Positions 43,908 to 54,846 of a DNA stretch of 64,000 nt are shown here, piece by piece; the first letter of the stretch is position 1, and each line of letters begins with the position of its first letter. This stretch comes from Adiantum capillus-veneris. Its lineage: Eukaryota > Streptophyta > Polypodiopsida > Polypodiales > Pteridaceae. The notes below the pieces were generated by a model. It was not told the DNA's origin. It did no database searches and saw only the letters and a list, made by a program, of their open reading frames with translations. The translations under genes and the position numbers were made by a program. The stretch lies in the NCBI GenBank assembly GCA_014529385.2, contig CM043956.1, forward strand, positions 63,618,620-63,682,619. Direction: 5' to 3'.

Positions 43908-44585
43908 TGTAACAAACTTGGACACCCCAAGTCTAGACTCTATCGAGGCACAATAGAGATTCACTTAAATTACTTTTGAGTTACTGAGTCGACACGGCCC
44001 GGCGTAGTTTCGTGCCAAGAGCGATTGGCCCCAAAGACTGGCGCCCCTTTCGATATTTCTGTTTATATTAATCTTTGAGCAAAGTACAACTCCCGTGGGT
44101 GCTCTCTCTCAGACTATGTGTCCAGATGCTCTGAGAAGTGAGACCCCCCTTGGGCTTATTTATTGATACAAAGGGATGCTAAAAGCAGAGCCCCAAAAGC
44201 AGTAGCACAAAAACTTCTAACTCAAAAGCAGTAGGCCTAAAAGCAGCCAGCGTTGTTCGCGGAAATCTGTACAGTAGTGCCACGTTAGTAGCGTGAATTA
44301 CGGACGTCCGTACAGCCTGCCACGTCAGCAACGTGAATCGTGGACGTCCGTCCGTACAGCAGGCACGTCAGCAATTCTTACGCATTATTTTTAATGCCTA
44401 GGTGTCCCTTAAGCCCCTCGACAGTTGTCCATAAGTCTGAACAACTTAGTAGTTGGTCATGCCACGTCATCAGTTTGTGACAACAACCACATCAACAACT
44501 ATTTACGCAACATTTTTAATGCTAGGTGTCCCTTTGGCCCTCTGGCCCTTTGGCACCTAAGTTGCCACGTCATCAGTTTGTGACA
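43908..44585 (-). repeat. E 3' LTR
   Basis: A 678-bp LTR. The terminal motif GCCACGTCATCAGTTTGTGACA occurs twice (ending at 44482 and 44585), so the LTR start was tandemly duplicated by about 103 bp. It carries many CCACGTCA and CGTCCGTACAG motifs and the shared block at 44025-44058. The polypurine tract follows (complement of 44586-44597). Confidence 0.88.
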
Positions 44586-44964
44586 TACCCCCCTCTTGAA
44601 AGAATTGTATTGCCCTCGATTATGTCTACAAAACAGACAGAGGCCATAAACCATTTCAACCGACACTGACTCTAAGTACCGATGCACTAGACATGACACA
44701 TCTTGCACTTGTACAAAGATGACAGTCACATCACTACACTTGACATCACAAGACATCACAGACAAATCAATCACAGAAAAATTCATTCCAAATCTCAGAC
44801 CATGAGTGCCAGCAAGGTATTTAGTAACCGCATCTGATCCATCTCGAACCTCACTGATGCCGGATTAACTAATCCTTATTGCGATCATGTCTATAGAGAT
44901 TTATGAGACCGAAATGTTGCAATCATTTTGTCTTTCATTTCCTGTACTCGAACAAGTCAGATGA
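44586..44964 (-). other. E 3' noncoding region, part 1
   Basis: Homologous to A1 6916-7300 but more diverged. It is interrupted at 44969 by F (TSD GAGAG) and resumes at 50753-51125. No coding signal. Confidence 0.75.
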
Positions 44965-45039
44965 GAGAGTGTCATGGATGCTTGAGAGTCAGTCGCTGCC
45001 TGCATCATCGCCTATGTCATCGCCTACATCATCGCTAGA

Positions 45040-45235
45040 AGGCTCTAGAAGAATCTAGAAGGATCTAGAAGATTCTAGAAGTTCTAAAAGTATCAAAGAG
45101 ATTCTAGAAGTTTCTAGAAGCATGGAGAAGATTCCAGAAGAATCTAGAAGTTTTTGGAAAGCTCTAGAAAGTTGAAGAAGGATCCAGAAGGTTCTAAAAG
45201 AACTAGAAGGATCAAGAAGGTTCTAGAAGATTCTA
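45040..45235 (+). promoter_or_regulatory. Heat-shock-element array in the F LTR
   Basis: A dense cluster of nTTCnnGAAn units. The best, at 45102-45119, is four perfect alternating modules, TTCTAGAAGTTTCTAGAA. Others occur near 45073-45080, 45131-45150 and 45220. The 3' LTR has three-module sites GAAGTTTCTGGAA at 50241-50253 and 50321-50333 and GAAGTTTCCAGAA at 50281-50293. Plant heat-shock factors bind such arrays, and they lie just upstream of the TATA box. Confidence 0.75.
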
Positions 45236-45295
45236 ACCTCCTCAAGAAGAACCTAGAAAGTCCTAACCTCCTCAAGTAATCTCCTCAAGCACTAG

Positions 45296-45303
45296 TATAA
45301 ATA
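45296..45303 (+). promoter_or_regulatory. TATA box of F
   Basis: TATAAATA in CTAGTATAAATAGGGG, about 60 bp downstream of the HSE array. It is repeated at 50470-50477 in the 3' LTR. Confidence 0.75.
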
Positions 45304-45613
45304 GGGGTCTTGGGCCACAAGCCCCTCAGTCTTGCCAACACCAGTTGTAAGCCTCCTATGAGGAAATCCCTCTTCTAGTTCTTATGTTGAAGTCTTGTCC
45401 TTGCAATCAAGCCTTGTCTTGTACTCAAGTCATGTAATCCAAGTCTTGTATCTAGCTCTCTTAATAAAGTATTAAGTCTTGTAATCAATATTAAGCTTAT
45501 CATTAAATCCAAGTTCTTGTACATTGTGAGCGCCTCCTCTTGCTCTCTTCTAGCTCTATATGCACTCATAACAGTTTGGCAAGACTGCCATCTCTTAATC
45601 TTCTCAAGCCATC

Positions 45614-46560
45614 ATGGAGCCGATGATGGAAGGTGTCATCAACGCATTGCAAAGCATCCAAGCTCAGTTACAAGAACTTCGCGAGAGTAACGCTCAACTT
45701 CAAGCAGGGCAACCATAATCTTGGGACCGGCGTTGCAAAATCTTCAACGTCAAATTCAAGAGCTTCAAGAGACAAGCGCACATTAAGCACAAGCTGCAAG
45801 ATCTAGCTATTCTCAACAACATAAGAAGGAGCCGAAGGTCAGCATGCCTGAAAAATTTGATGGGACTAGATCAAAGTTTAGAGGTTTTCTCCAACAAGTG
45901 CGTCTCTTCATTCGAATGCAACAAGAGCGTTATCCAGATGATGCTTCTCAAGTAGGCCTTATTGAGACCCTCCTCTCGGGTACGGCTCTCTCCTGGTTTG
46001 CTCCCTTACTTGAAAAAGAATCTCCTCTTCTTCATGACTTTGAAGCTTTTGTGCGGGAGTTCTCTGCAACCTTTGGGGATACTGATAGAGCAAGGGTTGC
46101 TGAAACCAAACTTAGAAATCTCCGCCAAGGATCAAGACCTGCATCCGTCTATGCATCCGAATTTCAACAGCTCACTTGTGATCTGACTTGGCATGAGGAA
46201 TATTTCATTAGCCAATTTCGGTGGGGATTAAAGGATGACGTAAAAGATCTTTTATTGACTATGCCAAAGGTTCACACACTAAGCGAGTTCATTTCTCAAG
46301 CAATAGAATGTGATAATCGACTATTTGCGAGGAGACAAGAAGGGCGTCTTGGGGCACCATCGTGACCCCAAACAGAAGTGACACATAATGGCTACACACC
46401 TCAACAGGGCCATGAATTAAGCATTGAGCCCCTGCAAATTGATTCAGCATGGTTTCAACCTCTCTCAGCCCAGGAGAAGCAAAGGCGACGCATTAATGGC
46501 TTATATATGTAGTGTGGAGAGCAGGGGCACATAGTTCAACAGTGTCCAAGGAAGAGAAGG
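45614..46560 (+). pseudogene. F gag
   Basis: ATG at 45614 (MEPMMEGVINALQSIQAQL, coiled coil) followed by a stop after about 34 codons. The capsid domain is open at 45844-46365 with PEKFDG, FLQQVRLFI, ALSWFAPLLE and F...FGD. The zinc knuckle near 46503-46545 is damaged: first Cys replaced and a TAG before CGEQGHIVQQC. The body is recognisable but not translatable as one protein. Confidence 0.8.
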
Positions 46561-47132
46561 ATGAAGGTTCATGGTGCAATGGCCTCAACGTGTTCGGAAA
46601 ACATGGACGTCCAACCCCAATAGAGACCGACCGGTTGGACAAAAGACGAGCAAAAAAAGGTTTCTTTTTTCCCGCTGATTCCACTTCAAGTTTTATGCTA
46701 CCAGTCAAGATCCATATGCCGTGTAGGCACATGGATTGTGAAGCATTACTAGATTTAGGCGCAACAGCGTGCTTCATGGACATAATTTGCAAAAGAACAA
46801 GGCATATCACTTGCGGAGAAGTCTATCTAGCAGCTGTAGAAGTCATTGATGGTCGTCCCCTCGCTTCAGGGGATGTCATGTATGAAACTCGCCCCATAGA
46901 AGTAACATTGCAGGAGCATGTTTCAAGAATAGCGTTCAATATTATACAAAGCCCAAGCAGTCCAATTATTATTGGGCTACCGTGGCTTGAATTACATAAT
47001 CCTGACATCGATTGGAGGGCTCGGAGAATTGAACCACGAAAAGTCCAAAAGAAGAAGGGAGGCATAATAGGCCTATATATCTTGGAGCCAAGGTCTTCAT
47101 GCGTGCAGCCAAAAAGTATCCAGCTTTCCTGA
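46561..47132 (+). pseudogene. F protease region
   Basis: An open frame with ALLDLGATACFMD near 46745-46785, where a retroviral-type protease would have D-S/T-G; here it is D-L-G. The downstream IIIGLPWLELHNPDIDW (about 46965-47015) is the typical second motif. The loss of the Ser/Thr after Asp may abolish activity. It runs into the RT frame with a shift near 47100. Confidence 0.75.
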
Positions 47133-48115
47133 TATTTGCAACACCAACCGACAAGTCGACAACAAAAATCATGGAGGCATTGCCACGTCAATATCAAGAT
47201 TACAATGATGTTTTTGAGAAGAAGAATGCAGACCTCTTAGCGGAGCACCGACCCTATGATTGTGTTATAGAGCTTCAGGAGGGAACCCAACCCCCTTTTG
47301 GCCCAATATACAAGCTATCTCAAGATGAATTGGTAGAATTACGGAAAAATATTGATGAGAATCTTGCTAAGGGGTTCATACGGCATTCAAAGTCCCCAGT
47401 AGGAGCTCCAATACTCTTTGTAAAAAAGAAGGACGGAACTCTCCGGATGTGCGTGGATTATAGGGGCCTAAACAAGATCACCGTCAAGAATCGCTATCCC
47501 CTTCCCTTGATCCCAGAGCTTCTTGAGCGCCTTGACAAGGCAAGAATATTTACAAAAATAGATCTTCGTGGTGCTTACAATCTAGGCAGAATCAAAGAAG
47601 GTGATGAATGGAAGACAGCCTTTCGGACAAGGTATGGCCACTTTGAATATACTGTCATGTCATTTGGTCTCACAAATGCTCTAGCTGTTTTTCAACATTT
47701 AATGAACGATATCTTTTGGGAGTATTTGGATTATTTTGTGGTAATATATTTGGATGATATCTTGATATTTTCCAAGGATCAAGAAGAGCAAGAGCACCAT
47801 GTACGATTAGTACTTGAAAAGCTTCGTGCATCAGGGTTATATGCAAAGTTGGAGAAGTGCTCTTTTCATCAATCTAAGGTGGAATTTCTTGGTTATGTAA
47901 TTTCTGAAAAGGGAATCTCCATGGATCCAAACAAGGTTCAAACCATCCTTGATTGGGAGACACCCACCTCGGTAAGAGATGTTCAATGTTTCCTTGGATT
48001 TGCAAATTTTTATCGTATCTTTATACAGGGATACTCCAAGGTGGTTACAACACTCACAAGGTTGACAGGCCATAATAAGTTTGTCTGGGACTCAGAGGCC
48101 GCGAAAGCATTTCAG
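47133..48115 (+). CDS. F reverse transcriptase
   Basis: It contains a complete run of RT motifs: [79 protein letters not shown], catalytic [10 protein letters not shown] (about 47745-47775), FLGYVIS. A few conserved positions are altered (LGRIKEG, ALAVFQ). A frameshift near 48120 separates it from RNase H. Confidence 0.9.
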
Positions 48116-48890
48116 ACTCTGCACCATTCTAATTCACGTAGATCCTACAAAGCCTTTCATCCTAGAAACAGACGCTTCAGATTTTGCCCTTGGCTCTATT
48201 CTATCCCAAGTAGGAGAAGATGGTCGAGTACATCCAGTGGCTTTTCATTCCCGCAAGTTCTCAGCTGCAGAAATCAATTATGAAATCCATGACAAAGAGC
48301 TCTTAGCAATGATCGACTCCTTCGACACTTGGCGTCACCTACTTGAAGGAGCTCCCCATAAGATCACTGTCTATACAGATCACAAGAATTTGGAATACTT
48401 CATGACATCCCGCGTCTTGAATCGTCACCAAGCTAGGTGGAGTGGTATCCTATCAAGGTTTGATTTTCTTATCTCTTATAGACCTGGCCGTCAACAAGCT
48501 AAGCCAGATGCCTTATCAAGAAGATCCTACCTTGCACCTAGAGAAGGCGACGCAGCATTTGATCAACAAGAGTCAGTGATTTTGAAACCTGAGCAGCTTA
48601 AGCTAAACGCCACCATGAGCCAAGCTCCTGAAGATTCTACTTTTCTTTCTAAGGTAAAGACGCAAATTGCCAAAGACCCACTTGCTCAGAATATTAGACA
48701 ACAACTACAAGGACAAGAGGTTAATGAGGACTTTCAAGAAATTGATGGACTAATTTACTATAAGGGTCTTCTCTATATTCCACCAGGACCAACAAGCTTG
48801 GAGGTACTTCAGCAACGGCATGATCTTCCATCAGCAGGGCATTTTGGGTTAATAAGACAATTGAGCTTCTCTCCCGTGACTGTTGGTGGC
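48116..48890 (+). CDS. F RNase H
   Basis: [30 protein letters not shown] and [10 protein letters not shown] supply the Asp, Glu and Asp residues of RNase [11 protein letters not shown] marks its end, followed by the linker to integrase (GLLYIP..., [10 protein letters not shown], the start of the zinc domain). A frameshift near 48885 follows. Confidence 0.88.
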
Positions 48891-49728
48891 CTCAAATGTG
48901 GAAGCTTGTCAAGGAGTATGTAGGCACTTGTGACACTTGCAATAGATCAAAGGCCCCTCGTCATCGTCCTCATGGGTTACTCCATCCCTTGCCCATTCCA
49001 ACCAAACCATGGTCATCCATCTCCATGGATTCCATTGTAGAGCTCCCCTTGTCACAAGAATTTGACTCCATTTTAGTAGTCGTGGATCGGTTTACAAAAA
49101 TGACACACTTCATTCCAACTACTAAAACCATCACCAGCGAAGGTACGGCCAAACTCTTTCTACAACATATCTATCGTTATCACGGATTACCAGATGACAT
49201 AGTTTCTGATCGAGGCCCACAATTCATCTCTAGCTTTTGGAAAAGCTTATTCAAGCTACTCGGAGTACAAATCAACCTCTCCTCAGCCAATCACCCACAA
49301 AGTGGACAAACAGAGAGAGTAAATCAAGTTTTGGAACAGTATCTCCGCTGTACTATCAATTATCACCAGGATAATTGGTCGAGCTCCTACCGCTAGCAGA
49401 ATTCTCCTATAATAACAGTTTTCACGCCTCCACCGGTCACACTCAATTCTTTGTTAATTATGGTCAACATCCCAAACAGGATATCCATAGACACTATCAA
49501 GTCAAGAATCCAGTTGCTATTCATCTTACACAACAATTATCTGCAATTCACAAAGAACTTACAATTCATTACAAAGAAGCTCAATCCAAGTATAAGGAAA
49601 GTGCAGATCTCCATCGCATGCAGCATCCAAAATACAAAGAAGGGGATAAAGTGTGGCTCCTCCGACATGATCTGCGTTCATCTCGTCCCTGTCAAAAGCT
49701 TGATTATCGAAGGCTTGGCCCGTTTTAA
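48891..49728 (+). pseudogene. F integrase
   Basis: CDTCNRSKAPRHRPHGLL closes the zinc domain. The catalytic core shows MDSIVELP (Asp), DIVSDRGPQF (Asp) and NHPQSGQTERVNQ (Glu), then, after a frameshift near 49385, LAEFSYNNSFHASTG and KVWLL. All three catalytic residues are present; the frame breaks inactivate the polyprotein. Confidence 0.88.
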
Positions 49729-50092
49729 ATTATCCGTCAAGTCAATCTAGTCACCTATCGACTCCGATTGCCCTCGTCTATGAAAATCCATCCGGTCTTT
49801 CATGTCTCAGTCCTAGAACCTTGTCACACATCTAAGATCCCAGGAAGAGCCCTCCTCCGGTTGAGATTCAAGGACATGACGAATATGAAGTCGAGAAAGT
49901 CCTAGATTCTCGAGTTTCGTGTGGCAGGTTACAGTACTTGGTGCATTGGAAAGACTATGATGTTAGTGAACGAACCTGGGAACTAGCACACAATCTACAG
50001 CATGCATCTCTCAAAGTCCAAGAGTTCCATCAACAACATCCATGGAAGCCCAACTCAAGGAACACCACTGCTCCTCGTGGAACTCGTCGCTA
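49729..50092 (+). pseudogene. F integrase tail with canonical chromodomain
   Basis: After a stop at 49726-49728, VTYRLRLP and [12 protein letters not shown] (GPY/F module) are followed, after a frame change near 49850, by [12 protein letters not shown] and YLVHWKDYDVSERTWE (about 49930-49980). This has the aromatic cage layout of a true chromodomain and is clearly unlike the FKNFPAFDAKW-type tails of A, C and E. The frame ends at TAG 50090-50092, just before the polypurine tract AGGAGGGGGTAA. Confidence 0.85.
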
Positions 50093-50105
50093 GAGGAGGG
50101 GGTAA

Positions 50106-50747
50106 TGTCATGGATGCTTGAGAGTCAGTTGCTGCCTGCATCATCGCCTACATCATCGCTAGAAGGCTCTAGAAGATTCTAGAAGTTCTAAAAGTATCAA
50201 GGAGATTCTAGAAGCATGGAGAAGATTCCGGAAGAATCTAGAAGTTTCTGGAAAACTCTAGAAAGTTGAAGAAGGATCAAGAAGTTTCCAGAAGCTTGGA
50301 GAAGATTCCGGAAGAATCTAGAAGTTTCTGGAAAGCTCTAGGAAGTTGAAGAAGGATCCAGAAGGTTCGAGAAGAACTAGAAGGATCAAGAAGGTTCTAG
50401 AAGATTCTAACCTCCTCAAGAAGAACCTAGAAAGTCCTAACCTCCTCAAGTAACCTCCTCAAGCACTAGTATAAATAGGGGTCTTGGGCCACAAGCCCCT
50501 CAGTTTTGCCAACACCAGTTGTGAGCCTCCTATGAGGAAATCCCTCTTCTAGTTCTTATGTTCAAGTCTTGTGCTTGCAATCAAGCCTTGTCTTGTACTC
50601 AATTCATGTAATCCAAGTCTTGTATCTAGCTCTCTTAATAAAGTATTAAGTCTTGTAATCAATATTAAGCTTATCATCAAATCCAAGTTCTTGTACATTG
50701 TGAGCGCCTCCTCTTGCTCTCTTCTAGCTCTATACGCACTCATAACA
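50106..50747 (+). repeat. F 3' LTR
   Basis: A 642-bp LTR, longer than the 5' LTR through an extra repeat block of GATTCCGGAAGAATCTAGAAG in the HSE region and lacking some 5' units. TATA at 50470. Indels in the repeat array suggest some age. Confidence 0.92.
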
Positions 50748-50752
50748 GAGAG

Positions 50753-51125
50753 TACAAATCATTCATATTCAATTTTGGGAATTCCATTTCATAAAGTCAT
50801 ACAACAGAATACTCTCAGCCCAATAGTATCTCTGAAACCCAAAGGGATATTAGTGACTCTATTCAATCCAGGTAATCTGTAACAAAGGAGCGGAGTGACT
50901 CCTCTTGTGCAATTCCTCTACACTAGATTCGGCCCTGCTGATCTGCAGGATCTCTTGAAGTAGATGTAGCTAAACCGAATGCTTCAAGTATAAGTTCCAA
51001 AATATGAGGAGTATCTGCTAGGTCCTCCTCCATCCACTTCGCATCTAATGCCGCTTAGTTCTTGAATTTAACTAAGAACGCTGAATCACTTTACCTTTCA
51101 CTTTTCTTTCCTTGTGTGCCAAAAT
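50753..51125 (-). other. E 3' noncoding region, part 2, and end of chromodomain
   Basis: It continues E after the F insertion. Remnants of the chromodomain-like tail (complement of CTCCTCCATCCACTTCGCAT near 51025-51050) show that the end of integrase is broken by frameshifts here. Confidence 0.7.
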
Positions 51126-52100
51126 CTATTCAAGAACGAGTATCTCCTCGCTCTCTTCCACTTTGGGTTGCTCATCTGGCTCCCTATCAACTGACACCTC
51201 ACCTTTAAAAGGTTTTAAGAGACTCACATGGAATGCATTGTGAATCTTCCAAGAATGTGGTAGCTTGAGTCGAAAGGAGACATCATTTATTTTTTCTTTA
51301 ATCTGGAAAGGGCCATAATACGTCATTCTAAGCTTTGGAAAAGGCCGCTCCTTTCCCTTTCGTTTCCGTAGGCGTGCCTTTGCAAAACGTAAGAGCACCC
51401 AATCGTCTTCCTTCAGTTTCAAGTCTCGTCGATGTTGATCTGCTGCCTTCTTGTGTCGTACTTGAGATTTCTATATAGCCTGGTGGACCTTGGCAAAAAC
51501 AGTGTGCAAGTCCCTCGTGTATTGGTCGGCTTCAAAAATCTTGTTTTTAGTGTTGAGAAAGGGTGGAACCTTTTGAGCACCTTCAATTATCTCAAATGGC
51601 GCCTTCCCCGTTGAAGGGTGAACCGTTTTATTGTAGGCGAATTCCACCAAAGGCAAAGAAAATTCCCATTGAGTCTTTTGATGAGAGATGTAAGACTTCA
51701 ATAAATCTAGAACAATTGAATTTGCGATCTCTGATTGCCCATTTGTTTGCGGGTGGAATGATAACGAGAACTGCAACCGCGTACCAATGTTCTTCCAAAT
51801 AGCCCTCCAAAACAAACTCGTGAATCAGGGATCTCTGTCGAAGATTATTGTCTCAGGCATGCCATGTGATTGAAATATTTGTGCAATGAACAATCTCGCT
51901 AAATGGTCCGGCTTGACTGTTTTCTACACTGGAATGAAGTGAGCTTGCTTGCTAAATCTGTCAATGACAGTCCAAATGCCATCGTGCCCACTCTATGTCT
52001 TCGGGAGATCAAAGATGAAATCCATTGCAATACTTTCCCAGGGGCAGGTGGGAATGGGTAAAGGCTGTAGTAATCCTTGTGCCTTATGCCTGTCAAACTT
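51126..52100 (-). pseudogene. E integrase core and C-terminus
   Basis: The minus strand shows [15 protein letters not shown] and [13 protein letters not shown] (51126-51422), HPQTNGQSEIAN with the catalytic Glu and FAYNKTVHPSTGKAPFE (51471-51815), a DRDP motif region with a stop near 51825, and [10 protein letters not shown] with the first Asp near 52010. Unlike A1 and A3, the stretch between the Asp motifs is not deleted. Several stops interrupt. Confidence 0.8.
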
Positions 52101-53046
52101 CACCTTCTGGCATACTAAACAACTATGAACAAAGTCGTCCACATCTTTCTTGAGTCTCCGCCAAAAGAAATAACGCTTCACCCCCTTCAAGGGGGTCTTG
52201 ATGCCGCGGTGACCCGTAAATGGTGGACAGTGGCACTCTGTCAAAACCTCCTCCCTCAAAGGCTGTGTAACACACAACATTGTTTTCTTCATCAAGTAGC
52301 CATCCCGTATGGAATATCCTGGCACTATCTTCCCATTCTGTATCCTAGTAAAAACATCGGTAAAATCTGAATCAGTGGTGTACCGGTCAACCATATCCTC
52401 GAAGCTTCTGGGATGTATCGCAGAAATAGCCAAAATGAGGGGCTTGTGAGACAATGCATATGCCACTAAGTTTTTCTGTCCCTGAACATGGACAATCTGG
52501 AAGTGAAACCGTGACAAGATGTTAGCATACAGCATATGCTTTTCCGAAAGCTTCTTCTGTGACATGAAGTAGCGTAGACTGTGATGATCAGTAAAGACCG
52601 TGAAATCAGCTCCGAGTAGATAATGTCGCCACTGTGTAAGAGCATGTATCATTGCCAATAGCTCTTTCTCATAAATTTGCGCTACCAATTCTGGCCTTGA
52701 AAACATTTTGCTTTCATATGCAATCACATGGCCTTCTTGCATCAAGACCGCTCCCAGACTATGACCACAAGCGTCAGAATAAATTTCGAATGGCTTTTGC
52801 AAATCTTGCAAAGCCAACACTGTCCAGTAGTCAATTTTTCCTAAGTGTCTGAAAAGCAGTCACCTCTGACGGTTCCCATGAGAAAGGGACTCCTTTCTGG
52901 GTCAATAAGTGCAAAGGCGAAGCTATTTCTGCAAACTTCTGAATGAACCGCCGATAGTAAGAACACAAGCCCAAAAAGCTTCTAATTTCATGAACATTCT
53001 TCAAGTCAGGCCAATCACAAATTGTCTCAATTTTGGTCGGGTTCAT
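52101..53046 (-). pseudogene. E RT thumb, RNase H and integrase zinc domain
   Basis: The RT end (ETICDWPDLKNVHEIRSFLGLCSYYRRFI, 52831-53046), then after a frameshift near 52830 RNase H (SDACGHSLGAVL with Asp, KELLAMIHAL with Glu, FTDHHSL with Asp), and the integrase zinc domain (FFWRRLKKDVDDF, CLVCQKVKFDRHKA). The catalytic part of RT is missing because of a deletion joined to gag at 53046. Confidence 0.82.
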
Positions 53047-53637
53047 TTGTACTCCTTGCCCTTTCTATCCTCCTTGCTTGAGTCGGAAGAGGAAGAGCTA
53101 GAAGAACTGTCAAAAGAAGAGGAAGAAGAATTGGGTAGTCCTTCGAAACACGCATGCTTCTTCTGTTTTCGTACAGATGCAAAAGAAGATTGACGGCCCA
53201 AGTAACCGGGGTAGTCAATCCCCTTATTGCGCTTCTTCAATTGCGTCTTGGATGGTTTCTTCGATGGCTTCTTCGTGTCCAGAGTCTGATTGATTTGGGT
53301 TTGGACCACATCAGGGAGTTCTTCTTCAGTGAACATCCTTGGAGTAGGAGGTTTTTGATTGCCGGTTTGATTGGTGTTTCGATGGCTTTCTGCCATTGGG
53401 TATGCACTTCAGCAATTGACTGCTGGGTCAAAAATTTTGCATACTAGGGATCCTTGGCAAACTGAAGCATCTGCTTTGCGCACTCGTCAACCTGCTGTGG
53501 ACGTTGCATCTCTATGAGTTCATACTGTGTGGGCCGGGGTGGCCCGTACTCATTCTTTGCTGGGTCGCTTGAATTTTCTGTGCTTCGTCCCACCTAAACA
53601 GTGGCAGAAGGGGTCGACTGATTCTTTCGGAATCCAT
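53047..53637 (-). pseudogene. E gag N-terminus
   Basis: ATG at 53635-53637. Recognisable are RPTQYE, the PTPRMFTEEELPDVVQTQINQ helix, GIDYPGYLGRQSSFASVRKQKK and a long Ser run ending SSDSSKEDRKG near 53055. These match the A1 gag start. Everything from capsid to mid-RT is missing after this point. Confidence 0.78.
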
Positions 53638-53689
53638 AGGTGCCGTGAGAAGAAGGATCGGATTTACCAGTAGAAGAGAAATCGACCGT

Positions 53690-53701
53690 GCTCTGATACC
53701 A
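53690..53701 (-). other. E primer-binding site, initiator Met tRNA
   Basis: The minus strand reads TGGTATCAGAGC, one base from the 5' LTR, identical to the PBS of A1. Confidence 0.88.
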
Positions 53702-53702
53702 T

Positions 53703-54846
53703 TGTAACAAACTTGGACACCCCAAGTCTAGATTTTGTCGTGACACAGTAGAGATTTGTAGCGGAAATAATGTGTCGTGCCCTCTATAGTGGGTGCTCCT
53801 CAGTGCACTGTGCGTGAAATCTCACTCCATAGAATGAAACACAGAAGACGAAGAACAACATAGCAAGAATAACAGAGCAACAACAACAGTATGACTTGGC
53901 AGATCATGAACAGCACGAACATCGACAAACTCAAAGAAACCGATACAGACTTTGGCATGGCAGTACACTCAGCTCCAGCCCAAATCTCATAGGTACAGTG
54001 GGGGTGTTGAGGCTGAACTGTGCGGGGATGGTGCAGACGTGCTGTGTACAACTCTGATGAGAGACTCTAGATGACGGACCACACAAAAGTAGATAATGAT
54101 GCGTACCGACGACTGAAACCAACCACTCATATGTATCTCCTAAGAGCCACCAACAGTTGGCAGATATCCCAATCCAGCTAAGCCTATCTCCTAACTGAGG
54201 TGGTGGTGATCTGGCCACGGTGTCCACTGGACCACCATCCATAACACTTGCCACGTGTCACTGCCCAGTTGAGAGTCCGCCTAGTGTGAACTCAAGCCCA
54301 ACTGCAACTAACTGCTTGTCCCATGCCAGTGACAGTGTAGCCCTGCTACAAGATTTACTTAAAATTCTTCACAATTAAAGAGTCGACACGGCCCGGCGTA
54401 GTTCCGTGCCAAGAGAGATTGGCCCCAAAGACTGGCGCCCCTTTCGGTATTTTTTTTTATATTGATCTTTGAGCAAAGTAAAACTCCTGCGGGTCCTCGC
54501 TCTCAGACTTTGCGTCTAGATGCTCTGAGAAGTGAGGCCCTTGGGACTTACTTATTGCTACAAGGGATGCCAAAAGCAGAGCCCCAAAAAAGTAAACTCA
54601 AAAGCAACTTGATCCAAAAGCTGATTAGCAGCACAAAAAGCGGAATTTCCGTATGATGCCGCCACGTCAGCAATCAACGCGTTTTATGGCTGTCCGTATA
54701 CCCTGCCACGTCAGCAGGGTGAATCGTGGGCGTCCGTACAGTAGCCACGTCAGCAACTCTTTACGCAAAAATATTAATGCTAGGTGTCCCTTTGGCCCTT
54801 TGGCAGCTGTCCATAAGTTTGGAAATGCCATGTCATTAGTTTGACA
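53703..54846 (-). repeat. E 5' LTR, split by a 594-bp insertion
   Basis: LTR halves at 53703-53756 and 54351-54846 align with 43908-44585. It contains the shared block (54419-54452). It ends CATTAGTTTGACA, next to LINE sequence. Confidence 0.85.
53757..54350. mobile_element. Probable solo LTR inside the E 5' LTR
   Basis: A 594-bp insertion starting TGTAGCGGAAATAATG and ending CCCTGCTACA, flanked by AGATT on both sides (53752-53756, 54351-54355). TG...CA ends plus a 5-bp duplication fit a solo LTR; the TGTAGC/GCTACA ends also form a 6-bp inverted repeat. It has no recognisable coding, and I see no second copy in the window. Confidence 0.65.

Larger units (their letters stand above)
44970..45573 (+). 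repeat. F 5' LTR
   Basis: A 604-bp LTR, TGTCATGGATG...CTCATAACA. The U3 (45035-45240) is packed with TTCTAGAAG-type units, TATAAATA lies at 45296-45303, and AATAAA at 45463-45468 can serve as polyadenylation signal. Transcription probably starts about 30 bp after the TATA box. Confidence 0.92.
44970..50747 (+). mobile_element. Ty3/gypsy chromovirus F, complete with LTRs and TSD
   Basis: A 5,778-bp plus-strand element nested in E, with the perfect 5-bp target duplication GAGAG (44965-44969 and 50748-50752). LTRs are 604 and 642 bp. Order: gag, protease, RT, RNase H, integrase, true chromodomain. RT and integrase wording ([49 protein letters not shown]) and the W-type chromodomain are of the Tf1/Tcn1-like kind rather than the A/C kind. 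At least four frame breaks make it inactive. Confidence 0.93.
43908..54846 (-). mobile_element. Ty3/gypsy element E, internally deleted, hosting F
   Basis: A minus-strand element related to A: 3' LTR 43908-44585, 3' noncoding region split by F, chromodomain-like tail, integrase, RNase H, RT remnant, gag N-terminus, PBS, 5' LTR 53703-54846. Capsid C-terminus, zinc knuckle, protease and the RT core are absent: gag joins the RT thumb region at about 53046. The flanks do not match (GAGAT left, in A4; GCCTC right, in LINE), so the two ends were not made by one simple insertion. Confidence 0.85.
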
